This document shows, one piece after another, positions 17,899-25,704 of a DNA stretch of 64,000 nt. Both the position numbers and the translations under genes were made by a program. The DNA is from DASXKD01 sp963806145 (GTDB taxonomy: Bacteria > Actinomycetota > Actinomycetes > Streptosporangiales > Streptosporangiaceae). Every line of letters starts with the position of its first letter. The stretch's first letter is position 1. The stretch is from contig CAWDXD010000030.1 in assembly GCA_963806145.1 (NCBI GenBank), positions 124,001 through 188,000 of the forward strand, read 5' to 3'. The notes beneath the pieces were generated by a model, which was given only the letters and a program-made list of their open reading frames with translations, made no database searches and was not told where the DNA came from.

Positions 17899-18257
17899 CC
17901 GCCAACTACGACCGGCAGTATGGCTCGGCCGAGTTCACCGGAGACATGGACTTCAGCGTGTCCACCTCGGCGAACCTGTCCGCCTTCACCGTCAGCCGGG
18001 CCACGTCCGCGTCCATGCCACCGCCGACCCAATTCCCAACCACCCAGGGCGGCAGCGAGTTCATCGGCGACTACGCCGGCGTGACCGCTGTCTCCGGAGC
18101 CCACCCGCTCTGGTCGGACACCAGGAACCCGGACGCGTTCGTGTGCCCGGGCACGGCCGCACCAGGCGTGCCTCCCGCAGTGTGCACCGCGGCAGAGCCG
18201 AACGGGATCATCGCCAACGACCAGCAGATCTACACCAGAACGATGCCGGCGTCCTAG
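17877..18257 (+). pseudogene. C-terminal fragment of a secreted sialidase/BNR-like protein
   Basis: In the third frame, the 126 codons from TPSGTLVTANYD to the stop read as the C-terminal end of an exported beta-propeller-like protein. EFIGDYAGVTAV followed by HPLWSDTRNPD is a pattern seen at the end of sialidase-like (BNR/Asp-box) secreted proteins. There is no start codon, signal peptide or N-terminal body; directly upstream is truncated MFS sequence. The fragment is therefore the surviving end of a gene whose front was lost at the same junction. Confidence 0.6.
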
Positions 18258-18373
18258 CCGCGCCCGCAGATATCCGGCGGCCGGGCCCCCCGGGCCCGGC
18301 CGCCGCGATGTCGTTCAGCAATGTCCTCACCCCGTCTCTGAAACCTCCCGGCCGCCCGCTGCGTCTAACCTCC

Positions 18374-18823
18374 GTGAGAGTCCTGGTTTTCATGATCGCC
18401 GTCGTCTGGGCAGCCGGCACGGTGACAGCTTGCGGCACCGAACGGCAGGCATCTGCCAGCCATCCAGCCGCTAGCGCTGCGAGCACGGCGACGTCCCGGG
18501 CACGCAGCCCGGTGTCCCTCACGGCTGTCAGCAATGGCACGACCGTGCGGCTGTTCCGGGGCCAGTCGGTCTCGGTAGTACTCCGCGGCACCGCGCTGTC
18601 CTGGCACGTTCCGGCGGCCACCGGCACAGCCGTGCGACGAACCAGTGCCCGCGGCGGCTACCCGGGGCACCAGCCAGCGCGTGCGACGTTTCTTGCCACC
18701 TGGCCAGGCCGCGCGGTCCTCAGCAGCTTCAACGACATCGTCTGCCTGCACGCCCGGCCATCCTGCGCGGTCGCGCAACGGTCATGGCGGGTCGTCGTGT
18801 TCGTCACGGGGCCACATTCCTAA
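18374..18823 (+). CDS. Small predicted lipoprotein of unknown function
   Basis: A 149-residue protein from GTG 18374. The N-terminus MRVLVFMIAVVWAAGTVTAC has a hydrophobic core ending in a lipobox-like TVTAC, which points to a lipid-anchored surface protein. The rest is rich in Ser, Thr, Ala and Arg, with two further Cys near the end (CLHARPSC) that could pair. No family is recognised. The ORF opens upstream to ATG 18308, but the lipobox placement favours the GTG. It lies convergent to the flavoprotein gene, 30 bases away. Confidence 0.55.
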   Translation: MRVLVFMIAVVWAAGTVTACGTERQASASHPAASAASTATSRARSPVSLTAVSNGTTVRLFRGQSVSVVLRGTALSWHVPAATGTAVRRTSARGGYPGHQPARATFLATWPGRAVLSSFNDIVCLHARPSCAVAQRSWRVVVFVTGPHS

Positions 18824-18853
18824 GCCGCAACTACGCCCAGGGCTGAGACGCGG

Positions 18854-20308
18854 TTATCCCGGGGCCCGGGGTGCCCGTGCCTCGTCGCAGCGGGCCCGGC
18901 CGGGTGCCCCCGGCCGCAGGCCGGCCAGGGCATCCTCGATGGCGCGGTGGAACGTGGGGTAGGCGTAGATCATTTCGCGCAGGCGCTGGACGGGCACCGC
19001 GGCGTGCACCGCCACCGCCAGCGCGCCCAGCACCTCGCCGCCCCACGGGCCCGCCGAGGTGGCACCGGCCAGCACCCCCCGGCCGCAGTCCTCGACGAGC
19101 TTGATGAACCCGTCGTTGCCGGCCTTGTGAATCCAGCCGCGGGCCGACTCGGGTACCTGGCTCATGCTCGTGCGCACGGTCAGCCCATGGTCGCGCGCCT
19201 CCCGCTCGGTCAGCCCCACCGCGCCTATCTCCGGGTCGGTGAAGGTGACCCGGGGCACCGCGTGGTACTCGGCGGCGCAGTGCTCGCGCCCCAGAATGTC
19301 GTCGATGACGATGCCCGCCTGGTACATGGACATGTGGGTGAAGGCGCCCTTGCCGGTGATGTCGCCCAGCGCCCACACGCCGGGCGCGGCGCGCATGTGC
19401 CCGTCCACGGGAATGGCCCGCAGCCGCTCGTCGATCCCTGCCGCCCCGGCGCCGACCGCGGCGAGGTCGGCGCGGCGGCCGGTGGCCACCAGCAGCGCCG
19501 CGCCGGTGAGTTCCGCCCCGCCCTCCAGGGTGACCGTGAAACCGCCGCCGGGGGAGTGCGCCACCGCGGCGGCCTGGCGCCCGGTCCGTACCGTGAGGCC
19601 GTCCCGGGCGAACACCGCGGTGAGCAGGTCTCCGGCCTCGGGCTCTTCGAGCGGCAGCAGCCGGTCCGCGCCCTCGGCGATGCTCACCTGGCTGCCGAAC
19701 CGCGCGAAGACCTGCGCGAGCTCGGCACCGACGGCGCCGCCGCCGAGCACCACCAGCGATTGCGGTACCTGCTCCGCCTCGATCGCCTCGTGGTTGGTCC
19801 AGAACGGGGTGCCGGCCAGGCCCGGGATCGGCGGCACCGCGGCCGTGGTGCCCGTGGCGATGACGATGCCCAGGCGAGCCCGCAGCACCTGCGCCTCCCC
19901 GTTGGCGGGGACGCCCGCGGGCGTCACCGTGACCTCCCCGGGCGCGGTGATCCGGCCGTGCCCGCGGACCAGGATGCCGCCCTTGCCGGTGAACCGGTCC
20001 GCGGCGACTTCGTCGTCCCAGTCGTCGGTGGCCTCGTCGCGGATCCGGCGGGCCACCGGCGCCCAGTCCGGCACGACCTCGGCGCGGCCCGCCATGCCGG
20101 GGATCCGGCGCCCCTCGGTGATCAGGTCCGCGGCCCGGATCATCATCTTCGAGGGGACGCACCCCCAGTACGGGCACTCACCGCCGACCAGCCCGCTCTC
20201 CACTCCGGCCACCGCGAGCCCGGCCTCGGCCAGCGTGCCCGCGGCGTGCTCGCCCCCAGGTCCCATGCCGATGACGGCAACATCGACAGTTCGCTCACGC
20301 TCGCTCAA
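18854..20308 (-). CDS. FAD/NAD(P) disulfide oxidoreductase (dihydrolipoyl dehydrogenase / mercuric reductase family)
   Basis: A 484-residue class I pyridine nucleotide-disulfide oxidoreductase. VIGMGPGGEHAAG binds FAD. GGECPYWGCVPSK holds the redox-active CxxxxC pair near residues 44-49. VVLGGGAVGAELAQVF is the NAD(P) motif, and VWALGDITG the second FAD motif. The C-terminal dimerisation segment ends in TFHRAIE, with the His-Glu pair found in lipoamide dehydrogenases, but the usual HPT is FHR. Its disulfide substrate is uncertain: it could be dihydrolipoamide, mycothiol disulfide or another low-molecular-weight thiol. It is divergent from egtABCD, 116 bases away, so a link to thiol balance is plausible but inferred. 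Confidence 0.85.
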   Translation of the reverse strand: MSERERTVDVAVIGMGPGGEHAAGTLAEAGLAVAGVESGLVGGECPYWGCVPSKMMIRAADLITEGRRIPGMAGRAEVVPDWAPVARRIRDEATDDWDDEVAADRFTGKGGILVRGHGRITAPGEVTVTPAGVPANGEAQVLRARLGIVIATGTTAAVPPIPGLAGTPFWTNHEAIEAEQVPQSLVVLGGGAVGAELAQVFARFGSQVSIAEGADRLLPLEEPEAGDLLTAVFARDGLTVRTGRQAAAVAHSPGGGFTVTLEGGAELTGAALLVATGRRADLAAVGAGAAGIDERLRAIPVDGHMRAAPGVWALGDITGKGAFTHMSMYQAGIVIDDILGREHCAAEYHAVPRVTFTDPEIGAVGLTEREARDHGLTVRTSMSQVPESARGWIHKAGNDGFIKLVEDCGRGVLAGATSAGPWGGEVLGALAVAVHAAVPVQRLREMIYAYPTFHRAIEDALAGLRPGAPGRARCDEARAPRAPG

Positions 20309-20424
20309 TTTCCCTCCCCAGGGGCATCAATCCGGCGCCCCAGGGTACGGCAGCGGGAATGTCGGTGGTGGCAAGTAGGTTTCTACGACGAACCGGTGAT
20401 CGAGCGACGGACGGGGCCAGCCTC

Positions 20425-21861
20425 ATGACGAGCAGCCTCCCCGAGGCCGCACGCTCTCCTGGCCAGGCCGACTGGCCCGCCGCGGAGCCATTGACCGAGA
20501 GCGACGCCGAAGAGCACATCCACGGGATCTGCTTCAAGACCGGCCCGCCCCGCCGGGTCGGGGTCGAACTGGAATGGCTGGTCCGCGATGGCCGCGACCC
20601 GGGTATCCGCGTAGACCAGCAGCGAGTGGCCGCCGCCCTCGCCGGGCTGGGCGCGCCTGGCGCGCTCCCTGGTGGCGGCCGCCTCACCACAGAGCCCGGC
20701 GGGCAGGTGGAGATCAGTTCCGCGCCAGCGGCGGGCCTCGCGCCCTGCGTAGACATCACCTGCCGCGATCTCACCGCCCTCCGTCAGGCCGTGCTTCCCG
20801 CTGGCCTGTGCCTGGCCGGGGAGGGCCTCGACCCGCTGCGGTCCCCGCACCGGGTGCTCGAGGTGCCCAGGTACGCGGCGATGGAGGAGTTCTTCAACCG
20901 GGCCGGCCCATGGGGCAGGCTGATGATGTGCAGCACCGCCTCGGTCCAGGTCTGCCTGGACGCGGGCGAGCAGAGCACCGGCCCGGCCAGCGTCGGGTGG
21001 CGCTGGCGGCTGCTGCACGCGCTCGGCCCGGTGTTCGTCGCCGCGTTCGCCAACTCCCCGCTGCGCGAAGGCCGCCCGACCGGGTGGAAGTCCACCCGGC
21101 AGGCGATCTGGGCCCGCCTGGACCCCTGCCGCACCCGCCCTCCGGCGGGGGCGGTGCCCACGATGCCGGTCAACGGCCAGGGCCGGTCGCTCGACGCCGA
21201 CCCGCGCGCCGCGTGGATCGACTACGCGCTGTCCGCCGAGGTCATGTGCGTGCGCAGGCCGGGAGACCAGCCCTGGACGGCACCCGCGGGGCTGACCTTC
21301 CGTAGCTGGCTGCGCGGCGGGGGCGAGCGGCCGCCCACTCTCGAAGACCTCTCCTACCACCTGTCCACGCTGTTCCCGCCGGTCCGCCCGCGCGGCCACC
21401 TGGAATACCGGGTCATCGACGCCCAGGCCGGCGACGGCTGGATCGTGCCCGCCGCCGTGGTCACCGCGCTGCTCGACGACGAGGCCGCGTCGGAGCGGGC
21501 GATGGCCGCCGCGGAAGTCCTCTGGCACCAGGCCAGCACCGCGTGCGGGGGCGACTTCGGCGACGAGCCCGGCGCGGGCGGCGGGACCGGCTGGGACTGC
21601 GGCAGCCCGTGGGAGTGGGCGGCACGGCACGGCCCGACCGACCCGATCATCGGCGACATCAGCGTGGCCTGCTTCGAGGCCGCCGAGTCGGCGCTCGGCC
21701 GGCTGGATGCCCCGGCCGCGGTCAGGGAAGCGGTCGGCACTTTCGCCGAACGCTACGTCGCCCGGTACCGATGCCCCGCCGACGACCGCCTCGACGAGGC
21801 ACGCGCGGCGGCCAGCGCATGCGAGACGCCACCACTTCTTGCGGGAGGAATCGAAATATGA
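20425..21861 (+). CDS. egtA: Glutamate-cysteine ligase EgtA
   Basis: A 478-residue enzyme that makes gamma-glutamylcysteine, the sulfur donor for ergothioneine synthesis. RVGVELEWLV near the N-terminus and GPWGRLMMCSTASVQVCLDAG are typical of the actinobacterial EgtA branch of the GCS2 superfamily, as are HLEYRVIDAQ and PSPRS-like loops. ATG 20425 is preferred; an ATG 66 bases upstream is also in frame. Its stop overlaps egtB in ATGA. First gene of the egtABCD operon. Confidence 0.9.
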   Translation: MTSSLPEAARSPGQADWPAAEPLTESDAEEHIHGICFKTGPPRRVGVELEWLVRDGRDPGIRVDQQRVAAALAGLGAPGALPGGGRLTTEPGGQVEISSAPAAGLAPCVDITCRDLTALRQAVLPAGLCLAGEGLDPLRSPHRVLEVPRYAAMEEFFNRAGPWGRLMMCSTASVQVCLDAGEQSTGPASVGWRWRLLHALGPVFVAAFANSPLREGRPTGWKSTRQAIWARLDPCRTRPPAGAVPTMPVNGQGRSLDADPRAAWIDYALSAEVMCVRRPGDQPWTAPAGLTFRSWLRGGGERPPTLEDLSYHLSTLFPPVRPRGHLEYRVIDAQAGDGWIVPAAVVTALLDDEAASERAMAAAEVLWHQASTACGGDFGDEPGAGGGTGWDCGSPWEWAARHGPTDPIIGDISVACFEAAESALGRLDAPAAVREAVGTFAERYVARYRCPADDRLDEARAAASACETPPLLAGGIEI

Positions 21862-23222
21862 CACCGACCGGCGCCGAGGCATTGCGGGACCTGGTCGCGA
21901 GGAACCTGGTGACGGCACGGGAACGCACCGACCTGCTGACCGGCAGCGTGGACGACGGCGACCTGGTCCGCCAGCATTCGCCGCTGATGTCGCCGCTGGT
22001 GTGGGACCTCGCGCACGTGGCCAACCAGGAAGAACTCTGGCTGCTGCGGGAGGTGGGCGGCCGGGAGCCGATGCACCCGGAGATCGACCCGCTCTACGAC
22101 GCGTTCGAGCACCCCCGGGCGGAGCGGCCGACGCTGCCGCTGCTGCCCCCGGCGCAGGCGCGCGCCTACGCCCATGAGGTCCGCGGCCGCGTGCTCGACC
22201 TGATCCAGACGGCCACCTTCTCCGGCACGCGCCTGCTCACCGGGGCATTCGCGTTCGGCATGATCGCCCAGCACGAGCAGCAGCACGACGAGACGATGCT
22301 CATCACCCATCAGCTCCGCAAGGGCGGGCCGGCGCTGACCGCCGCGCCGCCGCCCGCACCGCCCGCCGACGCGGCGTCGCTGCCGCGCGAAGTGCTCATC
22401 CCCGCCGGGCCGTTCACCATGGGCACCTCCACGGAAGCCTGGGCGCTGGACAACGAGCGTCCCGCCCACACGGTCAGCTTGCCCGCCTTCTACCTCGACA
22501 CCACGCCGGTGACCAACGCGGCCTACCAGGAGTTTCTCGCCGATGGCGGCTACGAAGAGCCGCGCTGGTGGAGCCCGGCGGGCTGGGACCACCGGCAGCG
22601 CGCGGGCCTCGCCGCGCCGCTGTACTGGCGGCGGGAGGGCAGCGGCTGGGTGCGGACCAGGTTCGGTGTCACCGAGCCGGTGCCGCCCGCCGAGCCGGTC
22701 GTGCACGTGTCCTGGTACGAGGCACAGGCGTACGCCGCATGGGCAGGCCGGCGGCTGCCGACCGAGGCCGAGTGGGAGAAAGCCGCCCGGCACGACCCGG
22801 CCACCGGGCGGTCGCGCCGGTTCCCGTGGGGCGACGAGGACCCCGCACCCGACCGGGCGAACCTGGGGCAGCACTACCTCCAGCCGGCCCCGGCGGGCAG
22901 CTACCCGCGCGGCGCGAGCCCGGCGGGCGTGCGCCAGCTCATCGGTGACGTGTGGGAGTGGACCTCCAGCGACTTCCTGCCCTACCCGGGCTTCACCGCC
23001 TGGCCCTACAAGGAGTATTCCGAGGTGTTCTTCGGCGGCGAGTACAAGATGCTCCGCGGTGGCTCATTCGGCGTCGACCCGGTCGCCTGCCGGGGCACGT
23101 TCCGCAACTGGGACTACCCGGTCCGGCGGCAGATCTTCGCGGGCTTCCGCACCGCCAGGGACGCCGAACCCCCCGCCCGCCCCCTCATTCCCCCGTCCTC
23201 AGGCGCCGGGGGGCTCCGCTAG
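21858..23222 (+). CDS. egtB: Ergothioneine biosynthesis sulfoxide synthase EgtB
   Basis: A 454-residue non-haem iron enzyme that joins gamma-glutamylcysteine to hercynine with oxygen, forming the sulfoxide. The DinB-like N-terminal domain supplies the three-His iron site: His53 (LAHVANQEE), then His139 and His143 (AQHEQQHDET). The C-terminal half is a formylglycine-generating-enzyme-like fold, with SWYEAQAYAAWAGRRLPTEAEWE and GDVWEWTSSDF. ATG 21858 has GGGAGG upstream and overlaps the egtA stop. Length is normal for the mycobacterial type, which uses gamma-Glu-Cys. Confidence 0.95.
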   Translation: MTPTGAEALRDLVARNLVTARERTDLLTGSVDDGDLVRQHSPLMSPLVWDLAHVANQEELWLLREVGGREPMHPEIDPLYDAFEHPRAERPTLPLLPPAQARAYAHEVRGRVLDLIQTATFSGTRLLTGAFAFGMIAQHEQQHDETMLITHQLRKGGPALTAAPPPAPPADAASLPREVLIPAGPFTMGTSTEAWALDNERPAHTVSLPAFYLDTTPVTNAAYQEFLADGGYEEPRWWSPAGWDHRQRAGLAAPLYWRREGSGWVRTRFGVTEPVPPAEPVVHVSWYEAQAYAAWAGRRLPTEAEWEKAARHDPATGRSRRFPWGDEDPAPDRANLGQHYLQPAPAGSYPRGASPAGVRQLIGDVWEWTSSDFLPYPGFTAWPYKEYSEVFFGGEYKMLRGGSFGVDPVACRGTFRNWDYPVRRQIFAGFRTARDAEPPARPLIPPSSGAGGLR

Positions 23223-23225
23223 CCG

Positions 23226-24047
23226 ATGTGCCGCCACCTGGCCTACCTGGGCCCGCCCGCGACACTGCGCGCGCTGCTCCTTGACCCGCCGCACGGGCTG
23301 GGCACCCAGGCGTGGGCACCGCGCCGCCAGTGCCACGGGACCATGAACGTCGACGGGTTCGGCGTCGGCTGGTACGCCGACGCGGACCCGGTGCCGGCCA
23401 GGTACCGCCGGGCCGGGCCGATCTGGGCCGACCCCAGCTTCGCCGACCTGGCCAGGGTCACCCGGACCCGGGCGCTGCTCGCGGCGGTGCGCTCGGCCAC
23501 GGAAGGGACCGAGCCCGGCGCGGCGGCCGCGGCCCCGTACACGGCCGGTCCCTGGCTGTTCTCGCACAACGGCACGCTGAACGGATGGCCCGTGGCGACC
23601 GGGTCCCTCGCCGCGACGCTGGCTGCCGCCGACCTGCTCGCGCTGGAAGCGCGGTGTGACTCGGCGCTGGCCTGGGCCCTGGTGTCGGCCCGCCTGCGGG
23701 CGGGCTGCGGCCCGGCGGACGCCCTCGCCCAGACCATCGGCGCCCTGGCCGAGCACCAGGTCACCGGGCGGTTCAACTTCCTGCTCAGCAACGGGGAGGT
23801 GATCGCCGCCACCGCAGCCGGTGACACCCTCTGCTACCGGCTGAGCGCCGGCGGCGTGCTGGTCGCCTCGGAGCCGGGTGACGACGAGCCGGGCTGGATC
23901 CAGGTGAGCGACCAGTGCGTGCTCACCGCGACCCCCGGCGGGGTGGATGTCCGCCCACTGCCCGGGCCGGCCCCGCCGCCTGCCCCCGTGACCGCACCCC
24001 AGCTAGCGACCGCCCCACCCGCGGAAGAAAGGACGATCACCCGATGA
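23226..24047 (+). CDS. egtC: Ergothioneine biosynthesis amidohydrolase EgtC
   Basis: A 273-residue class II glutamine-amidotransferase-like hydrolase that removes the gamma-glutamyl group from the EgtB product. The catalytic Cys2 follows the initiator Met in MCRHLAYLG, and FGVGWYA and PWLFSHNGTLNGW are the conserved Ntn features. It begins four bases after the egtB stop and overlaps egtD by four bases (ATGA). Length matches the family. Confidence 0.93.
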   Translation: MCRHLAYLGPPATLRALLLDPPHGLGTQAWAPRRQCHGTMNVDGFGVGWYADADPVPARYRRAGPIWADPSFADLARVTRTRALLAAVRSATEGTEPGAAAAAPYTAGPWLFSHNGTLNGWPVATGSLAATLAAADLLALEARCDSALAWALVSARLRAGCGPADALAQTIGALAEHQVTGRFNFLLSNGEVIAATAAGDTLCYRLSAGGVLVASEPGDDEPGWIQVSDQCVLTATPGGVDVRPLPGPAPPPAPVTAPQLATAPPAEERTITR

Positions 24048-25015
24048 CGGCATTGCGGGTCGAACGCTGCCTGCCGGACGGTTTCCTCGCCGAGGCACTG
24101 CGGGCGGACGCCCGGGCCGGCCTGTCGGCCATCCCGAAGGTGCTCCCGCCCAAGTGGTTCTACGACGAGCGGGGCAGCGAGCTGTTCGAGAAGATCACCC
24201 GCCTCGACGAGTACTACCCGACCCGGGCCGAGCGGTCCATCCTGCGCGCCGCCGCCGGGCAGATCGCCGCGGCCACCCGCGCCCGCACCCTCGTGGAACT
24301 CGGCGCCGGCGCGGCGGACAAGACCAGGCTGCTGCTCGACGCGCTGGCCGGGGCGGGCACGCTGGCCAGCTTCGTCCCGGTGGACGTGAGCGAGACGGCG
24401 CTGATCGAGGCGGCGCGCCGGGTGGACGGCGAGTACCCCGGGCTCGCGGTCACCGCCGTCGTCTCCGACTTCGAGGAGCACCTGGGCCTTCCCGAGGACA
24501 GCGAGCGCCGGCTGGTGGTGTTCCTCGGCGGGACCATCGGCAACCTGCTGCCCGGCCAGCGGGCGGCGTTCCTCGCCTCGCTGCGGGCCCGGCTCCGCCC
24601 GGGGGACGCGTTCCTGCTCGGCACCGACCTGGTCAAGGATCCCGCGGTGCTGGTCGCCGCCTACGACGACGCGCCGGGGGTGACCGCCGCGTTCAACAAG
24701 AACATCCTGTCGGTGCTGAACGCGGGGCTGGGCGCGAACTTCGACCCGGACGCGTTCGAGCATGTCGCCCTGTGGGATGCCCGCGAGGAGTGGATCGAAA
24801 TGCGGCTCCGCTCGTTGCAGCCGCAGGTGGTGACGCTGCCCGGGATCGGGCTGGAGGTGACGTTCGGCGCGGGCGAGGAGATGCGGACCGAGGTATCGGC
24901 GAAGTTCCGCAGGGAACGGGTGGCCGCGGAACTAGCGGCGGCCGGGTTCACCCTGGCCGGCTGGTGGACCGACGAGCAGGACAGGTTCGGCCTGTCCCTG
25001 TCGGTGCCCAGCTGA
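24044..25015 (+). CDS. egtD: L-histidine N-alpha-methyltransferase EgtD
   Basis: A 323-residue SAM-dependent enzyme that trimethylates histidine to hercynine, the first dedicated step. KWFYDERGSELFEKITRLDEYYPTRAE is the N-terminal family signature. LVELGAGAADKTRLLL binds SAM, and FLGGTIGNLLP and TDLVKDPAVL follow as expected. ATG 24044 has GAAAGGA ten bases upstream. It is the last gene of the operon: no EgtE-type PLP lyase follows, and a hairpin closes the transcript at 25034. The final C-S cleavage must be done elsewhere in the genome. Confidence 0.95.
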   Translation: MTALRVERCLPDGFLAEALRADARAGLSAIPKVLPPKWFYDERGSELFEKITRLDEYYPTRAERSILRAAAGQIAAATRARTLVELGAGAADKTRLLLDALAGAGTLASFVPVDVSETALIEAARRVDGEYPGLAVTAVVSDFEEHLGLPEDSERRLVVFLGGTIGNLLPGQRAAFLASLRARLRPGDAFLLGTDLVKDPAVLVAAYDDAPGVTAAFNKNILSVLNAGLGANFDPDAFEHVALWDAREEWIEMRLRSLQPQVVTLPGIGLEVTFGAGEEMRTEVSAKFRRERVAAELAAAGFTLAGWWTDEQDRFGLSLSVPS

Positions 25016-25033
25016 ACGTCGGCCGACAAGGCA

Positions 25034-25100
25034 CAAGGCCCCGCGACGGAGTCGCCGGGGCCTTGAGGCCATCGGGGGTTCCGGGGGGTCGCGCCCCCGG
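25034..25100. terminator. Terminator hairpin plus dispersed-repeat copy after egtD
   Basis: CAAGGCCCCGCGAC (25034-25047) pairs with GTCGCCGGGGCCTTG around GGA, with one bulge. The following GGGGGTTCCGGGGGGTCGCG belongs to the dispersed repeat family seen at 29.1, 38.2, 41.5 and 50.8 kb. The 50.8 kb copy has the same two-part layout (GCGAC / GTCGC hairpin, then GGCCATCGGGGGTTCC). It lies between convergent egtD and speD, and so can serve both strands. Confidence 0.7.
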
Positions 25101-25111
25101 GCTAACACAGC

Positions 25112-25531
25112 TCAGCGGCGTACCGCGCCGCGCTCCATCCGGTGCACCCGCGGGTCCGCCAGCCGCAGCGCCTTGATCAGTTCACCGGCCACCCGCTCGG
25201 CGGCGATGGTCCCGCAGCTGAACAGGTCCACCGCGATCAGGTTCTCCTCCGGCCAGGTGTGGATGGCCAGGTGCGACTCGGCCAGGATGAGCACCAGGGT
25301 GACCGCCCCGTTGGGGAAGATCACGTGGCTGGAGTCGAGCACGGTGCCGCCGCCGGCCCGCACCGCGGCGGTCGCGGCCGCGGTCATTTCGGTGATATCC
25401 GACACCCGCGAGCCCGGGGTCAGCGAAGCGTCCACCGTCCAGAGCTGCTTGGGCACGGGAGCGGAAGCGGCCGATGAAACGGGACTGGGGAGGCGGGTGG
25501 GGGGTCGGCCGGACGCAAGCTTTCCTGGCAT
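25112..25531 (-). CDS. speD: S-adenosylmethionine decarboxylase proenzyme, prokaryotic type
   Basis: A 139-residue proenzyme. It should self-cleave before Ser86 in AESHLAIHTWPEEN to create the pyruvoyl cofactor, then decarboxylate SAM to give the aminopropyl donor. The ESHxxxHTWPE motif and VDLFSCG are exact. The first 28 or so residues are low in complexity and extend beyond the usual length. It faces away from bpsA, whose product needs decarboxylated SAM, with about 170 bases between their starts. No spermidine synthase speE is in the window, so BpsA is the likely user of its product. Confidence 0.92.
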   Translation of the reverse strand: MPGKLASGRPPTRLPSPVSSAASAPVPKQLWTVDASLTPGSRVSDITEMTAAATAAVRAGGGTVLDSSHVIFPNGAVTLVLILAESHLAIHTWPEENLIAVDLFSCGTIAAERVAGELIKALRLADPRVHRMERGAVRR

Positions 25532-25704
25532 GATGGGGGAGGATACCCGATGGCCCGCCGCGGGCCGCGGTCAGCCAAGCCGGGCCGCCCCGGCCGGGGA
25601 CGCCGAGAACTCACGAAACTCAGTACTCACGGGAACCCGGCACGCATTCGGGGAAACACTGGACGCAGCATCCACACAGAACTGCACCTACAAGAACGCT
25701 ACGC

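Noticed and set aside
20359..20424. ATG at 20359 as the egtA start
   Set aside because: The extra 22 residues are poor in EgtA character; ATG 20425 begins a better N-terminus, though this is not certain.
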